A stretch of DNA of 64,000 nt from Epiperipatus broadwayi. Taxonomy: Eukaryota > Onychophora > Udeonychophora > Euonychophora > Peripatidae. Under the pieces are notes generated by a model. The model made no database searches, was not told the DNA's origin, and was given only the letters and a program-made list of their open reading frames with translations. The DNA lies in assembly GCA_028023455.1 (NCBI GenBank), contig JAQFVV010012441.1, positions 3,349,911 to 3,413,910 on the forward strand, in the 5' to 3' direction. This document shows, piece after piece, positions 11,575 to 23,838 of the stretch (positions within the stretch are counted from its first letter, which is position 1; each line of letters starts with the position of its first letter). Both the position numbers and the translations under genes were made by a program.

Positions 11575-12600
11575 TAGATATCTTATTTCGATTTATTTAG
11601 TATTGATTTCATTCAAACACAAACCATTTTTAAAGTCTATTAATATTTTAAAATGATTTGCAAATTCTATTTTAAATTCATTCAAATGTTTTTGAAGCTT
11701 ATGATGTCGTATCAATTTTTATTCCTGACATTGTTAATAGTTTTTGTCTTTCTAGTTTTGCATTAACACATATCTTACTAATCAATAATCATTTTCTTTG
11801 TTATACATTACAATCTTGAAATACATATTTTCTGGTATCAAAGTATAATCTAATTCTGCCGTACCTTCATTTGGATGCTTTCATGTTCATTTCCATTTTG
11901 CATTTGTTTTAGAAAAAGAATTCATAAATGGTCAAGCATTGGTGGTCGAGTGGTTAGCACAACTGCCTTACAAGCAGTTATCCCAGGTTAGCAGGTTCAC
12001 TTCCCAGCCGATGCTATGACATTTGAAAAATAAAAAATTCATAATGCTTTTATTTCGTCTGTGAACTCCTCAATTCCTGTCTCATTTCCATTGCCATAAC
12101 CACATTTATCTAGAATACTTTCATCTTTCAATTGTTTGCCAAATTTAGCAGTAAAGTACCACATATCATTTTTAAAATGTTGTCTGACTTGATCGAAAAG
12201 CATTTTATGCATCCATATATATATATTTTACTTTTTATCACAATGAGAACTTGCTGAGACATAAACCTGAGTTAGTTGAATAACTAATCTTGTCATTCTG
12301 TCTGATACAACATCAATCTTCACAATGTTATTCTTTCAATATTTGTGCCTTTGCATTAAATATAGTTCATATTCGTTTTTTAAATCAGTTGTCTCTTCAC
12401 CATTTCTTTTAACTTTAAAAAGTCCAACAATATCCCGCTTAATATGAGACAATTCTTTCAATTCATGCAATCTTCCTTCATTTGAAAGTGATCTGCAGTC
12501 TAAGTATCTAAACAAAAGGTCATCACCAAATATAAACCTGGTTTTGCACATGGGACTCTTAGCCTCTCCTGCTTTTGGCTGTCAACTATTATTTTGGCTG
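11575..12600 (-). pseudogene. Eroded RTE-type LINE, endonuclease region, with SINE inside
   Basis: On the minus strand, 12551-12336 reads the start of an RTE endonuclease: DCRSLSNEGRLHELKE then IKRDIVGLFKVKRNGEE, matching the N-terminal pattern that ends in 'IIGLSEVRR.GE' in this family. Lower coordinates continue, in broken frames, through blocks that match the longer copy at 21.3-21.9 kb: MTRLVIQL, the QVY.S.SSH block, a GYGNGNE block, KHPNEGTAELDY at about 11860, and the stretch after the conserved GSDHRLVK position. The copy has many stops and frameshifts, and a tRNA-derived SINE (11928-12035) sits within it. No 3' half is visible below about 11575. It is an old dead copy, older than the copy at 1129-1764. 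Confidence 0.8.
11928..12035 (+). mobile_element. tRNA-derived SINE (tRNA-Val(UAC)-like head)
   Basis: A 108-bp insertion is flanked by the 9-bp duplication AATTCATAA (11919-11927 and 12036-12044). It starts with a tRNA-like part: an A-box-like GGTCGAGTGGTTAGC, a perfect 5-bp anticodon stem ACTGC/GCAGT around CTTACAA (anticodon TAC), and a B-box-like GGTTCACTTCC. AGCATTGG can pair with CCGATGCT as an acceptor stem with one wobble. The T-arm pairing is poor and the variable region too long for a working tRNA, and the sequence ends in an A-rich tail, so a SINE is more likely than a tRNA gene. It lies inside the eroded RTE copy, dating it as younger. Confidence 0.8.
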
Positions 12601-13740
12601 GTGACTTTACAGCCTTCTGGGAATAAGGGACATATTTTTATTGTCTATCATGCTAGTAAATATCCATTTTTAGAAAGTTCATTCATGTATTCCTTTTATT
12701 TTCAAGAAAACTCAACTGATATTTCCGTTAACAACTATCTGATGAATCTCAGTCTCAGAAATGAGTACTTAATAACTCATCACAGTGACTAATGTGTGTT
12801 GGTGATGAGCTTCTAAATATTTGTTTACTATGTGAATATCACTTAGTAATAACAGTATGCAATGATAAAGTCATATAAAGTGGGCATTTGAACTGCACCC
12901 TGCTTAGTACCTTAAAGTCATCATAGAGGAATCAAAGATTCTACTTTAAATTAACAACAAACTCCTTTCAGCTGTCATATTAAAAAAAAAAAAGTTCGAA
13001 AAATACAACTCAATGGCTGCTATTGACTGTCAAAAAAAAGTTTGTAACAAAATGCTTAAGAAATTGTTAAATAATAATAGAAATTCTAGAGTTTACCATA
13101 GAATGATGTTATTTCTTTAACCTATAACCTTTAAATAAATGTATTTAAATTATTACTTAAATAATTTAAGGGAAAATATCACAACTTTTATTTGATAAAT
13201 GATGTTTGCAAGTGTTATAATGTAACAGTAACTTTTCATTTCCTATTTATATACATATATGGTGTAAATAAGCTATCACATTTTAGTTTTTTCTGACACT
13301 GCACTCTTCTATTTTGAATATTTTATCACAACCATATATTCTCAATGCAGCATGATATTACTCGCCCATGGTGAGGATAATTTCTATACACTTCAAAACA
13401 ACCTGTGAAACAACTAATATCACAACTGCAAGGGATACATGTGAAGTAATAAATGGTTGTTAGGATCCTTGTGTTGTTTGGTGCATTGGTAGCATGTCAG
13501 ACTTGAGTATAAAATTCTTGGATTGATAAAGTTCTTGTGTTTCTGGCATTCAAACCTTTTCTGAATTCCTGAGCAATAAAGCCATTTGCATTCTCCATAT
13601 GACTTGGTTTTGATCCACTATTAATACCTTGTAGAAGAGTGAATAATGATAAATTTATTGAATTATAAATTAATAAATTTAAATTAGAATGTTTTATTAT
13701 ATGTATATAATATTAATTTGGAATATTATTCTAAAACAAA
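12601..13740. other. Non-coding DNA with a possible second tRNA-like fragment
   Basis: No gene is supported. Around 13475-13530 the words TTTGGTGCATTGGTAGCATG and GTCAGACTTGA resemble the 5' half of a tRNA (A box and D arm), but no convincing B box follows. It may be a decayed SINE. Confidence 0.4.
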
Positions 13741-14050
13741 TTTATTAATGCAAAACAATTGATACATGATTATATTGAATACATTGTATCTTTGAATAAA
13801 TATAAATTGATCATCTAGTCCTTAGACAAAGGCTATTTTCCCTATGAAGATATATATAAATTTATTTGATCTAGTCTATTCTAGTCTATCAAAAGGTTTC
13901 CAAAAAAAAAAAAAAAACTTCAATGCAAAAGCAATCAGAACATATCTATATTGAGATCATAATAACTTTGAGTAAAATGTAAATTTATCATCTAGTTTTG
14001 AACAAAGTCTACCTTCCTAAGAAGATGCATACAAGACCATTTGATCTAGA
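13740..14050. repeat. Tandem repeat adjoining the LINE 3' end
   Basis: Two diverged units, period about 175 bp, share TATCATCTAGT...GACAAAG(G/T)CTA, then GAAGAT, then TTTGATCTAG(T/A)CTATT. They directly abut the last coding block of the minus-strand LINE (14051), where its 3' UTR would lie, so they are probably part of that element's 3' tail. Confidence 0.55.
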
Positions 14051-17000
14051 CTATTGAGATGGTATATTAAAAAGCATCCATGTGTTCTCATAAAGGAATT
14101 TTGTGGCCAAGGTTTTGTCTCTTTCTTTTATTTTCCTAATCACATTGAGGAAGAGATGATCTTCTTCTGGTTGTGGTAAGGTATATAATTTGCCACACCT
14201 GACAAGCCAGATTGAGTAGATAAGAAAGACAGATAACCTTATGATAGGAATGTCTCTGCCGTGAATGCACTCTTTGAGATCCATGATTTGATAGTAGTCT
14301 ATAACTGAATTATTATATATGAGGCTTTTCGCATTTCCAAGCCCAAAGCATGACTTAATAACATGTTCAAATGTTTCATCATATCTCTGGCAATTTGAGC
14401 ATATTGGATCCACTTTGGTGATCAGCCTTCTATACCTGAGAAACCAATTTGTTGGCATAGAATTTAAATTTATCTTGATAATAAAGTCCAAGTATTTTGG
14501 CTCGAGGGCCCAGAACTTAAAGTAATTATTTTTTTGTTTGACAAGCAGAGTTGTGGCTTAATAGGGAATAGATTCGGGCTTATGATGCAATATGCATCCC
14601 ACATTTTAATTTTTCCTTGGAAAGATGGTTCTGTATTCTTATTTTGTCATCTTAGAGTGCTTATTAGTTGATCAAGCCAACATATCTTCCGAGGTGGAGG
14701 CCGATCAGTTGGCTGAATTATTTCTGTAATCTGACCATAGCTATATTTTTGGATCAGGTTATATATCAGAATGTGAGATTTTTGGTGTAAAATGGCTGAA
14801 ATGGAATGAAGCGACATACCGTTTAACTTCTTTGGTTTTTGCATGTTGATTAATACTTATGGCAACGGTATGGCCTTTCCAGAAAAGCCTTGAGCATATT
14901 TTATTGATTTGTTTAATAAATGTTTTGGTTACAGTCATAATTGGAAGGAAATATGAAATCTTACTAAATATTTTCATATTCAGTAGGGCCACCTTCCCCT
15001 GAAGGGAAAGATAGACCCCAGCAAGTGTCTGAGTAATCTTATCTGCTGAATTCAGGATCTTGACTTGAATTTCTTTGGACATTGCAGCCTGAGATTTACA
15101 GATTGAAAAGCCCAGAAACCTCTGTGGTTCTGCTTTAAATCTGGAGTTAACTTTCTTTCCAGAGAGTATATCCCAGGTAGATGATTTAATTGGGCTTATT
15201 CTTAATTCTGTTAGGCTAGTGAACTTATCCAACACAGTATAGACTGTTGAGATGCTTCTCTGAAGGGAGAACAACCAACACATCATCCATATAAGCTATT
15301 GTGTGGATACTTCTTTTTAATCTGGGGAGATAAATTCCAGGGAGTGTAACCTCTATTTCCTTTAAGAGAGGATTGATGTAGCATGCAAATAGTAGGACAC
15401 TGAGAGGAGAACCTTGTGGAATAGAAATATTTGGTACAAAACTATCTGTGTATGATCCATTGAGAGGTATATGGATCTCTATTGTATAAAAGGTTATCAA
15501 GAATCTGAATTATATCAGAGGGGATGTCAAGGGCCTTTAGCATATTTAGGAGAGTGTTGATGTTAACCAAGTCGAATGCCTCGGATATATCCAACTGGAC
15601 AGCAATCGGTTTGGACTTCCTCTTAGTTCTAATGAACTCCAGTAGAATTTTTTGCTTCTCCAATTGCTGTAAGTGCTGATGACACTTTTTTGGCATATTG
15701 AGATTGTACAATGTGGCTTAAAATTTTTGATTGAATCTTGTCTTTGACAACATCTTCTATGATCTTAATAAGAAGGGGTGACATTGAGATTGGTCTGATA
15801 TTATTAATATCAGTTGAATCGTGGTCTTTCTTCATGAAAAGCACCAAAGCAACTGGGTATAGGTTTTTAATAGTTCTTTGTTGCTTTGCTAGATAATTTA
15901 TCATTCCCATAATTATAGGAACAGAAAAACTGCTGAGATGGGAGATGAGAAATTTGGGAATGCCATGCATCCCAGGGTGTACATTGTCGGGAAGTGACAA
16001 TAGTTTGTCTCTGATGTCAGACTGTAATGCCATGACCACCCCAAGTAGATTGTAGCATGGATTCATGAGCCTCAGATAGGTTGCTCTTTTGAAGCTTCTT
16101 TTGAAAGTGAAACTTTATTTTCTCCATCATATGTTGCCCAGTCACAATGGTGCCATCATGCTTGAGAATTGTGGGAATGTTTGGGTTCTTTGATGCTCCC
16201 AGTACCCATCTTAGTATCCCCTAGTCCAGCAATGCTGAGCAGCCAGATATATTTTGGCTCTTTTGGTAGAATGTATTCAGCAAGAGCCTGCTGCTTCGCT
16301 CTGTATTTGCACTTGAGGTTCATTATGCTATCAATTGAGTCAGCTTCTGCCGAGCACTCTTTTAGCTTCCTATTAATTTCCTCTAGCTCTCTAAGCAATG
16401 TGGATGGGCCCTTTGTTCTGTGAGAATACTGTACTATTAATGTCTTCAGTATCTCTACAAAGGCAAACCATGCTTCTTCTGGTGATCGTGAGAGGATGTC
16501 TATCTTATGGAATAGAATATAGGCTTCTGATGGAATAGCCTCAGAAGTAGTAGCCTTAGTCAACATTCTAATCGATTTGTGATGCCAAAACAAAATCACA
16601 TTGTCCATCTCAACAGCAGCAACCAGTGCAAAATGATCCGAAAAAGGCACAGATTGCAGTACTGTCTCCAATATATAGTGAAATTCAGGCGTATAAAAAA
16701 CCAGATCAATTAATGATCTGTATCTTCTGGTATAGTAAGAGTAAGCTCCGGCTGGAAAGCATCCTGCAGGCACTGATAAAGCCCCTATTCATCAGATAGA
16801 GATATTTGGAGACAAAGCCCCCATATGTGATATTAAAGTCTCCCATAATGATCGAAGGCCAGCTGTTGTTTATTGTGATTATATTGATAGTGTTAATGAT
16901 TCTCAAATATGATTCTGCTTTGTTTGCTGTATAAACATAAAAAGCATTGAAGGTGTTCTGTCCATATGTTAGGCTGACTGCTAATATGCTATTGTCAGCA

Positions 17001-17278
17001 TAGATTATATGAAAATTACTTGGGGGGGGGGGGTTCTTACCATTAATAATGATTCCAACCCCACCAGCTGCCACATAATTTATAGTAAGTTGAGTGTAAC
17101 CCAACTTGGTAAGCTCATCAAATATAAATTGACTTGAACTTAAATGGTATTTTGTCTCCCCCATGAACAAAATATGAGGAGAGATCATCTGAAACCAATA
17201 TTTGATGTCATGAACTCGTGCCCTGGAGTTGATGCCTCTGACATTCAACCCCACTATTTTGCATTTTATATTAGACAC
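14051..17278 (-). pseudogene. LINE ORF2 (APE endonuclease plus reverse transcriptase), L1/Tx1-like, frameshifted
   Basis: The second protein of a non-LTR retrotransposon reads from 17278 down to 14051 in at least six frame pieces. Endonuclease: GLNVRGINSR, MGETKYHL and IIMGDFN (17278-16706), then after a one-base shift near 16785 SLIDLVFYTPEF and VPFSDHFAL, the D and SDH motifs. Reverse transcriptase: IRPISM (16066-15629), motif A LDISEAFD (15711-15442), then PQGSPLS and the catalytic box as AYMDDVLV (15500-15225). A thumb-like region follows with FLGFSI and a SRLFWKG motif (15286-14759). The last piece (14491-14051) holds a C-x2-C...H-x4-C cluster (CSNCQRYDETFEHVIKSC). The thumb and terminal cluster favour the L1/Tx1 group. 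YMDD replaces the common YADD. The frame has no ATG near its start and overlaps the ORF1 stop. It cannot make an intact enzyme. Confidence 0.88.
17022..17034. repeat. Homopolymer G run in the LINE endonuclease
   Basis: A run of about 12 G encodes consecutive prolines on the minus strand at a place where the endonuclease family has no proline run. It is likely a slippage expansion. Confidence 0.6.
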
Positions 17279-20008
17279 TAGAATGTTGACTGCTGCTGTC
17301 TACCACGAGCATATTGATAGATTGAGAGGTTATTGTTACATCTGGGTTAGACCATGAATCATGAGGTCTTTCTGTGATAAATTCTTGCAGTGATAGAACT
17401 GAGTCTCTCAACTCTTGGTCTCCGGGGTCTATCTGTATTTTTTTTATCTCAGAGAGTGAGAACTTTCTTTTTTTGTCAACAGCTCTCACTGAGATAGAGC
17501 CGTCAGACATTTGGTGTGAACCGGCACCGTGACAGTCATTGGTGAGTTCAACTTTTCTATTTTCCTCATCTGAGCTGGACTTTCCCCTTGTGTGTTTCTT
17601 TCTTTTGTTGCTTATAACAGTAGGACCATTGAAGTCCATGTTTATATCTTCAGTTATGCTTAAGTAGTTATCAACATGCGTGTTTTCAGAGGTTGATTCA
17701 CCCATGTTTCTTTTAATGCAGTTGACTCTGTCTTCATCTATAGAAGAATTTTCAGTTGTTATGGATTGACCCAGTCCATCTTGCATATCAGATTTTATCT
17801 GAGCATAAGTCAGATTTTGAGTGTCAAATTGATGCTCATTTATTGTCATGGCCTGTTTCAGATGTAAATTTGTGGACATTGGATCATTTATCAGTTTTTG
17901 ACCAGCATTTTTAGATGTTTGTTGCTGAATTTTAAATGGCACACTGTCTTCTTTTATTTGCTTAGGTGAATGGAATATTTTTTTATAGTTTAAAGTTTTA
18001 TTTTGTGTGTGCTGTGTTTCAGCTGCTTTCTCAATTTTCTGATTAATTTGTTGGGAATAAGGGTGATGATTAGCTTGTGCATTGTGGCCTATTGAAGCAT
18101 TGCTTTGATTTCTGATAGCCTCATTGCATCTGTGATATCGATTCTTTTGACTTCCACATTGTACACAAACTCTCTCTATGCAGTCTTGAATTAAATGGGT
18201 TTTTTGACCACAGGAAAAACACTGAGGTCTGACCCCAAGAAATGACATAGCCATAGGAGCACCTCTGCACCTAATCACTGTGGGAATGTCTGTTGGATTT
18301 ACCATTTGTTTTAAATGTAGCTGAAAGCTTGCAGAATTTGACATATACTTGAGACCAGCCCTTTCTTCTGGAAGGTATTGGAATTTATCAACCTTGCCAT
18401 AGAGACTGAAAATTTCCTGCAATTGGATCTCCTCAAAGCCCTGAATACAATTTTTAATCTTGCCCGAAAGGGCCTTAGTCCGATTAAAGTCTACATAACA
18501 GATGAATCTATCACCTATTGTGCTGTTGTTACTCTTGAAGTTGTTCCTATTGGCCCAGCTGGTAAACTCGACCGCTATGTAGCGGTCATTAGGATGGATC
18601 AGAATTCTGTGGATCCCTTCCCCAATGTTTTTCTCTTTTATCATTGCACAAAGTGCATCAATGGGAAATTTAAATAGGGAACAGTCTGCATCAGTTGCAG
18701 ACATGACAAGACTTCTGTCACTGCTATAGTTGAGCAGTGATTTAAGGAGATTGTTTGGTATGGTTTGGTTAAATCTGTATAGGAAACCTTTATATTGATC
18801 ATCGTATTTTTGCGCAGTGAACCTCTCTTCTGTTGCATAAAGGGTGGCAGATTCGGTTGTAGAATCGATTGTACCTTCAATAAGTTCAATAATTGCTTTA
18901 CTTGGAGTATTTGTTTTAGGTAAATCATTTTGGATAGCAGTTTTATTATTTATTTCATAATTAGATGCAATCGTTTTTGCATTTATTGTTCCTATTTTTG
19001 TGATATTAGCGTGTTTGTTTACCTTGTGCTGCTATATTAATTTGCGGTTGATTCGCTATATTGCTTCCATTTATAAACTTGTTGTTATATTCAATATTTT
19101 TTACGGTGGATGAGTCTGTATATTTTATGCTATTATTTACAGTTGTGACTGCATTTCCCTTTTGCGCCTCTAGTGGGAGATCGGATTTTCTCTTTACGTA
19201 TTCAGCACGTTGTGGAAGAATTTCATCTTCGGAGCTTCCACGTGAGTTTTGTAAAGCTAGAACGTAACTGGTCTTATGCACTACATTGTGGTTTGACCAT
19301 TCACTAAGAGATCTACCTGTTTTTTGATCTATTGAATCTAGCGAACGGTCTGAAGCCGTTGAACTTGCCTCGCTGTCGGGAGAAATAAAACTTTCTTCAC
19401 TATTGGAGATAAGATTTTTACTTTTCTTTTTTTAAGTATAGGGATCGCACTTTTAACTGTAGATTTTTTAGGTACATTTTGTGATATAATATTCTCACAA
19501 TTTGTTTTAGTAGCGTCAATTGCATCTTCCACAGTATTCTTATTTAGGCGGGCACATGTTCTAACGTTATCTGAGCTAGATGCTATATCATCCGTTAGGC
19601 TCCGTATTTTTTTTTTATTTTTTTGAGAAAGCCCTTGATTAATTAAATATTGTTCATTTACTTGGCCATTATTTTGAGTAACACAATTATTTTGTTCTGT
19701 TAATTTATTCTCAAACTCAATATGAGATAGATTTTCTGATTGGGATATGAGACTATTAACGTTACCATTATTTTCACCGTTCGCCATTAGACTTGGGTTA
19801 AGGCTCTCAGAAAATATTTTTGAAAAGTTTTTTGCTAAATTTTTAGTTACGATCTGTTTTATTTCACTCTCTGTAGAACTTTTTTGATTATTAATTTTGC
19901 TATCATTAGATTTCCTAAGATAATAATGGGACTCAGCTAAAGATGTTTTTGATTTTCTTTTTTGATTGGTTTTGGATTCTATTTCAGCATCGCTTTGATC
20001 TGAAATAT
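17271..20008 (-). pseudogene. LINE ORF1 (CCHC zinc-knuckle nucleic-acid binding protein)
   Basis: This is the first protein of the same LINE, upstream of ORF2. The frame is open without ATG from about 20008, through an ATG at 19787, to about 19338. It resumes at 19281-19006, then shifts by one base near 19020 into a frame open from there to 17271. That last block includes 477 codons from its first ATG at 18704. The middle carries a canonical CX2CX4HX4C knuckle (CFSCGQKTHLIQDC) followed by a second irregular Cys/His cluster (CVQC...YHRC). The flanks are rich in Asn, Ser, Gln and Lys. Such an ORF1 binds the element's RNA. The last codons overlap ORF2 by about 8 bases in another frame, so ORF2 was probably translated by reinitiation or frameshift. 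Confidence 0.82.
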
Positions 20009-20365
20009 CCTAGCATTTCTTTTATTTTTTTTTTTTGATATACTATACTTTTTCTTTATATCCATGCATTACAAGATATATTTCAAGGTCTTACCTTAGC
20101 AATATAAATTGTTTTGCTATCGTCTTTAAATTATTTCTGGTATTAATTCTACTTTTAATAGAGCTCTCTAGGATTGCATCTGAACCGCAGTTTGCTACAG
20201 GTGGCGATTTAATTTGGAATATTAAAAGATAAAAACTAAACTCATTGTAAATAAATTGCATTCATGAAACATTTCTAATTGGGAAAAAATAAAAATAACC
20301 CATGAAATTATAAAAGCCTTTATAGCACTATGGTTGAGGAACTAGGTGTTGTTTTTTACATAGAT
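20009..20365. other. Non-coding DNA, probably LINE 5' UTR and flank
   Basis: No gene is supported. The stretch lies just upstream of the minus-strand LINE ORF1; its 5' boundary could not be fixed and no TSD was found. Confidence 0.4.
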
Positions 20366-20369
20366 TCAA

Positions 20370-20588
20370 TTTTACAGAATAACTAAGCCTGAAAAACATT
20401 GATAATTTACATGCCAGATTCTCAAGGAATCATATAAATAAACTTGCAAATAGCATCTGCTTTCTTGCAGATCTTTTCATTATCTTTTTATATGACCAAT
20501 AGGTTGCCACTGATACTTGAAAGTGAACTTCCAAGTTTATTTAAATAATTCTTTAGGAATCTGATTTGTGAATTATCGTAATTCTGTG
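20370..20588. mobile_element. Hairpin MITE-like element (family H1, copy 1)
   Basis: Imperfect inverted arms lie at about 20370-20455 and 20523-20588. The left arm contains CCAGATTCTCAAGGAATCAT and the right arm its complement around ATTCTTTAGGAATCTG. A related hairpin lies at 39431-39632 with the same CCAGAT(T)CTTGAAAGAATCAT core, so this is a small dispersed family. Confidence 0.65.
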
Positions 20589-21147
20589 AATAAGTTTTAT
20601 TTTATTTCTAAATTTGATAAGCTGTTATTTATTTATAGGCTTATTAAAGTTATTAGAATTTTATCTGAATTATTATATAACAGTGTTTCAAATTTGAATA
20701 TGTTTGGTCATCTGTGTAACAGAGTTGTTTCTTCCTTTAAGTTATAAAGAAGAATGAAATCACTTCTTTACGCAGACAAACAAACATATGAAAATTTGAA
20801 ATACAAACAAAAAGAAAAATCAATATTATATAATCTATTTAAAATTAACCACAACTATTTTTTTATGGTATTTCATTCAAATTAAATTTTATTTTCATTA
20901 ATTCATATAGAAAATTTAAACACAATAATAAGAAATTATCAATATTTTAGCAATCATTTTATTATATTCTATATCGTTTTCCTGCTCCTTACTTAATGGT
21001 CATGGAAAATCATGTTCAATAAAATACATTATTTAAATGTTGTATTTTAAAAGTTAAAACTTATTAGTTGTTTGCAATACTTAATCTTACCAATAATATT
21101 CAGAGTAAAATAAATGTTATCATTAATGGTTTTTGCTTGTGTGTGTG

Positions 21148-21176
21148 TATATATATATATATGTGTGTGTGTGTGT
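21148..21176. repeat. (TG)n(TA)n(TG)n microsatellite
   Basis: A compound dinucleotide repeat lies immediately upstream of the RTE copy. The RTE 5' truncation point is close by. Confidence 0.85.
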
Positions 21177-21184
21177 AAGAGACA

Positions 21185-23838
21185 ATTGATTTGGACATGT
21201 ACTCTATTATAAAGGCAGAAATATTGGAAATACAAGTGGAGTAGGATTCATTATAAATAAAAAGTAGAAGAACAACATTGTTGAGATTGATGGTGTGTCA
21301 GCCAGAGTGACAAGATTAGTTATACAACTTAATAGCAGATATCAAATGCAGATAATTCAGGTTTATGCCCCAACAAGTTCTCATAGTGATGAAGTAGTAG
21401 AAGATTTTTATAAGGATGTACAAAAGGCTTTTGATCAGAATAAACAACATTTTAAAATTGTTATGGGAGACTTTAATGCTAGAATTGGTAAACAAATGAA
21501 AGATGAAAATGCTGTAGGTAATTTTAGTTATGGTAATGGACATGAGAGCGGACATAGACTTGTGGAGTTTGCAGAGAAAGAAAAACTTTATATTATGATT
21601 TTTTTTTTTGAGAAAAATGTTAAAAGAAAATGGACATGGAAGCATCCAAATGAAGGTACAGCAGAATTGGATTATATTTTGACTAACAGAAAATACATAT
21701 TTCAAGATTGTAATGTTCTTAATAAATTTAACACAGGAAGTGATCATCGATTAGTAAAGTGTAAAATACATGTTAATGTGAAACTAGAGAGACGAAAATT
21801 ATTAAGAAAAACAATATTTACAATTGATATTCCTAATCTTCAGAAACATTCTAATGAATTTAAATTAGAACTTACAAATCGGTTTCAAGTATTAGTAGAT
21901 CTTGAACATGATTCAGATTTCATTGAAATTAATATGAAAATAACTGATATACTTTTAAAAACTGCAACAAAGATAACTGGTAGAAAAAAGCAGCAATTAA
22001 CCAATAAAATTTTTACTGAGACTAGAGAATTTATGAAGAAAAGAAGGAATATGAAGATATACAAAAATGATGCATTGAAAAGGATTGAATATCTCGAATT
22101 TTGTAAAATGGTGTGGAAAAGAGTTGAAAATGATATAAGAAAGTATAATTGTGAACTAGCAAGGAAATCTGTAGAAGAGAATAAAAGTCTCAAGAGTGTA
22201 AAACAACATTTTGGTATTGTTAGGAAATTTATATCTGCAATAAGAAAAAAAGATGGAATTATTAGTAAAAAGAGAGATGACATCATGAAATGGGTAGAAA
22301 ACTTTTATCAAGAATTATATAGTAATAAAGAACAAGTACCTCATATCTATTACATTTTCCGAATTGCCAAGAATTTTAAATGAAGAAGTGAGACATGCAA
22401 TTAAATGTATGATGAAAGGAAAAGCTCCAGGTAATGATGGAATTATAATTGATATATTAAAAGAAGCAGGTGAAGAAATAAAAATTTTTTTAGCAAATTA
22501 TATACCAAATGTCTAAATAATAAAGATGTACCAGATGATTGGAAGAATGCAGTATTAATATTTAAAAAAGGTGATAAAGAAGATATTAGAAATTACAGAC
22601 CTATCAGCCTTTTATCAGTTTTATACAAAATTTTTACCAAGATAATTACAACTCATCTACAGAGAACATTGGATTTCCACCAACTAAGAGAACAAGCTGG
22701 ATTTAAAAGTGGTTTTAGTACAGTAGATCATATCCAGGTATTGAGAGAAGTTATAGAAAGGACAAATGAATATGAGTTGCCATTATGTTTTGGATTTGTA
22801 GATTATGAAAAGGCATTTGATTCTATAAACATTTCAGTGATTAAAGCATTGGATCATCAAGGTATAGATCCAGGATATTGTCATATTTTAAAGAATATTT
22901 ATAAAAATGCAACAGCAACAACTAGATTACATAATAATACTGGGAAAGTCAACATTGATAATAGTGTAAGACAGAGTGACTCCATATCTCCAAAACTTTT
23001 TACAGCAGTGCTGCAAGAATTTTTTTGTGGATTAAAATGGGAAGCTAACCGAGTGAAAGTAAATGGGGATTGTTTAAGTCATTCAGATTTTGCAGATGAT
23101 GTAGTTGTTTTTGCAAATAATGCTTTAGAGCTGCAGGAAATGTTGCAGGAGTTATCAGATGAAAGTAGATTAAAGATAAATGTTAAAAAGACTAAAGTAA
23201 TGTTTAATGGATTTTCTCAAAATATGAAAATAAAGATTGATTATGATGAGTTAGAAAAAGTTAACAATTACAAATACCTTGGTCAGATTATTAATACAGA
23301 TGGAAACATAATGGATTAAATTAATCATAGAATTAAACTTGGTTGGAGTGCTTCTGGTAGAAATAACTTGATACTAAAAGGAAATATGTCTATGTGTTTG
23401 AAAAGGAAGAATTTTATTAAATGTGTTTTACCGGTTCTTACTTATGGATCTGAGACTTGGACACTTAATGGAAGAGCAATGCAGAGAGGTGCATGTTGGG
23501 AGTAACAAGAAGAAATCAAAAACACAATATATGGGTAAAAGAAGAAAACAGGTGTTACTGACCTCATTGAAAAAATTAAAAGACTGAAGTGGAGTTGGGT
23601 TGGACATATTGCTAGAAGAGATGATAATAGATGGTCAATTGACATCTTAAACTGGATTCCAAGAGATTGTAAAAGACCCAGAAAGAGATTACATGTGAGA
23701 TGGATGGATGAAACAAGAAAGTGTGCAGGGATGATGTGAAGAATAGAAGCTAAAGTTCGGAGAAAGTGGATTGAACTTGGAGAGACTGTTATCCTGCAGT
23801 GGATTGATAATGGTTAATGATGATGATGATGATGATGT
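21185..23838 (+). pseudogene. RTE-type LINE, endonuclease and reverse transcriptase, frameshifted
   Basis: This is the longest RTE copy in the window. The first recognisable codons at about 21197 (GHVLYYKGR, then GVGFIINKK) are interrupted by a stop. The frame 21295-22383 gives IIQVYAPTSSHSD, VMGDFNARIG, KHPNEGTAELDYILTN and GSDHRLVKCK, the hallmark endonuclease motifs, followed by a basic linker. Two frame breaks (about 22383 and 22500) precede the reverse transcriptase. 22669-23319 then gives the FVDYEKAFDSI motif A, the SDSISPKLFTA region and motif C as FADDVVVFAN instead of YADD. A TAA at about 23317 interrupts the next block. A small deletion near 23480, compared with the copy at 1132, breaks the thumb region. 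The end reads towards the usual terminus and is followed by a (TGA)n tail at 23817-23838. It is 5'-truncated and defective. Confidence 0.9.

Noticed and set aside
11928-12035. A functional tRNA-Val gene
   Set aside because: The anticodon stem is good, but the T arm pairs badly, the variable region is too long, and the unit is flanked by a TSD with an A-rich tail, so a SINE fits better.
13475-13560. tRNA gene or second SINE
   Set aside because: Only an A-box/D-arm-like half is recognisable; no B box, no TSD.
14319-14525. Plus-strand frame over the LINE
   Set aside because: Antisense shadow of the LINE C-terminal zinc cluster; the same holds for 16169-16423, 18378-18677 and 19061-19267.
21316-22286. 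Two long minus-strand frames (143 and 133 codons)
   Set aside because: They are antisense shadows of the RTE endonuclease and linker on the plus strand; composition is Phe/Ile/Leu-rich as expected from complementing Lys/Glu-rich coding DNA.
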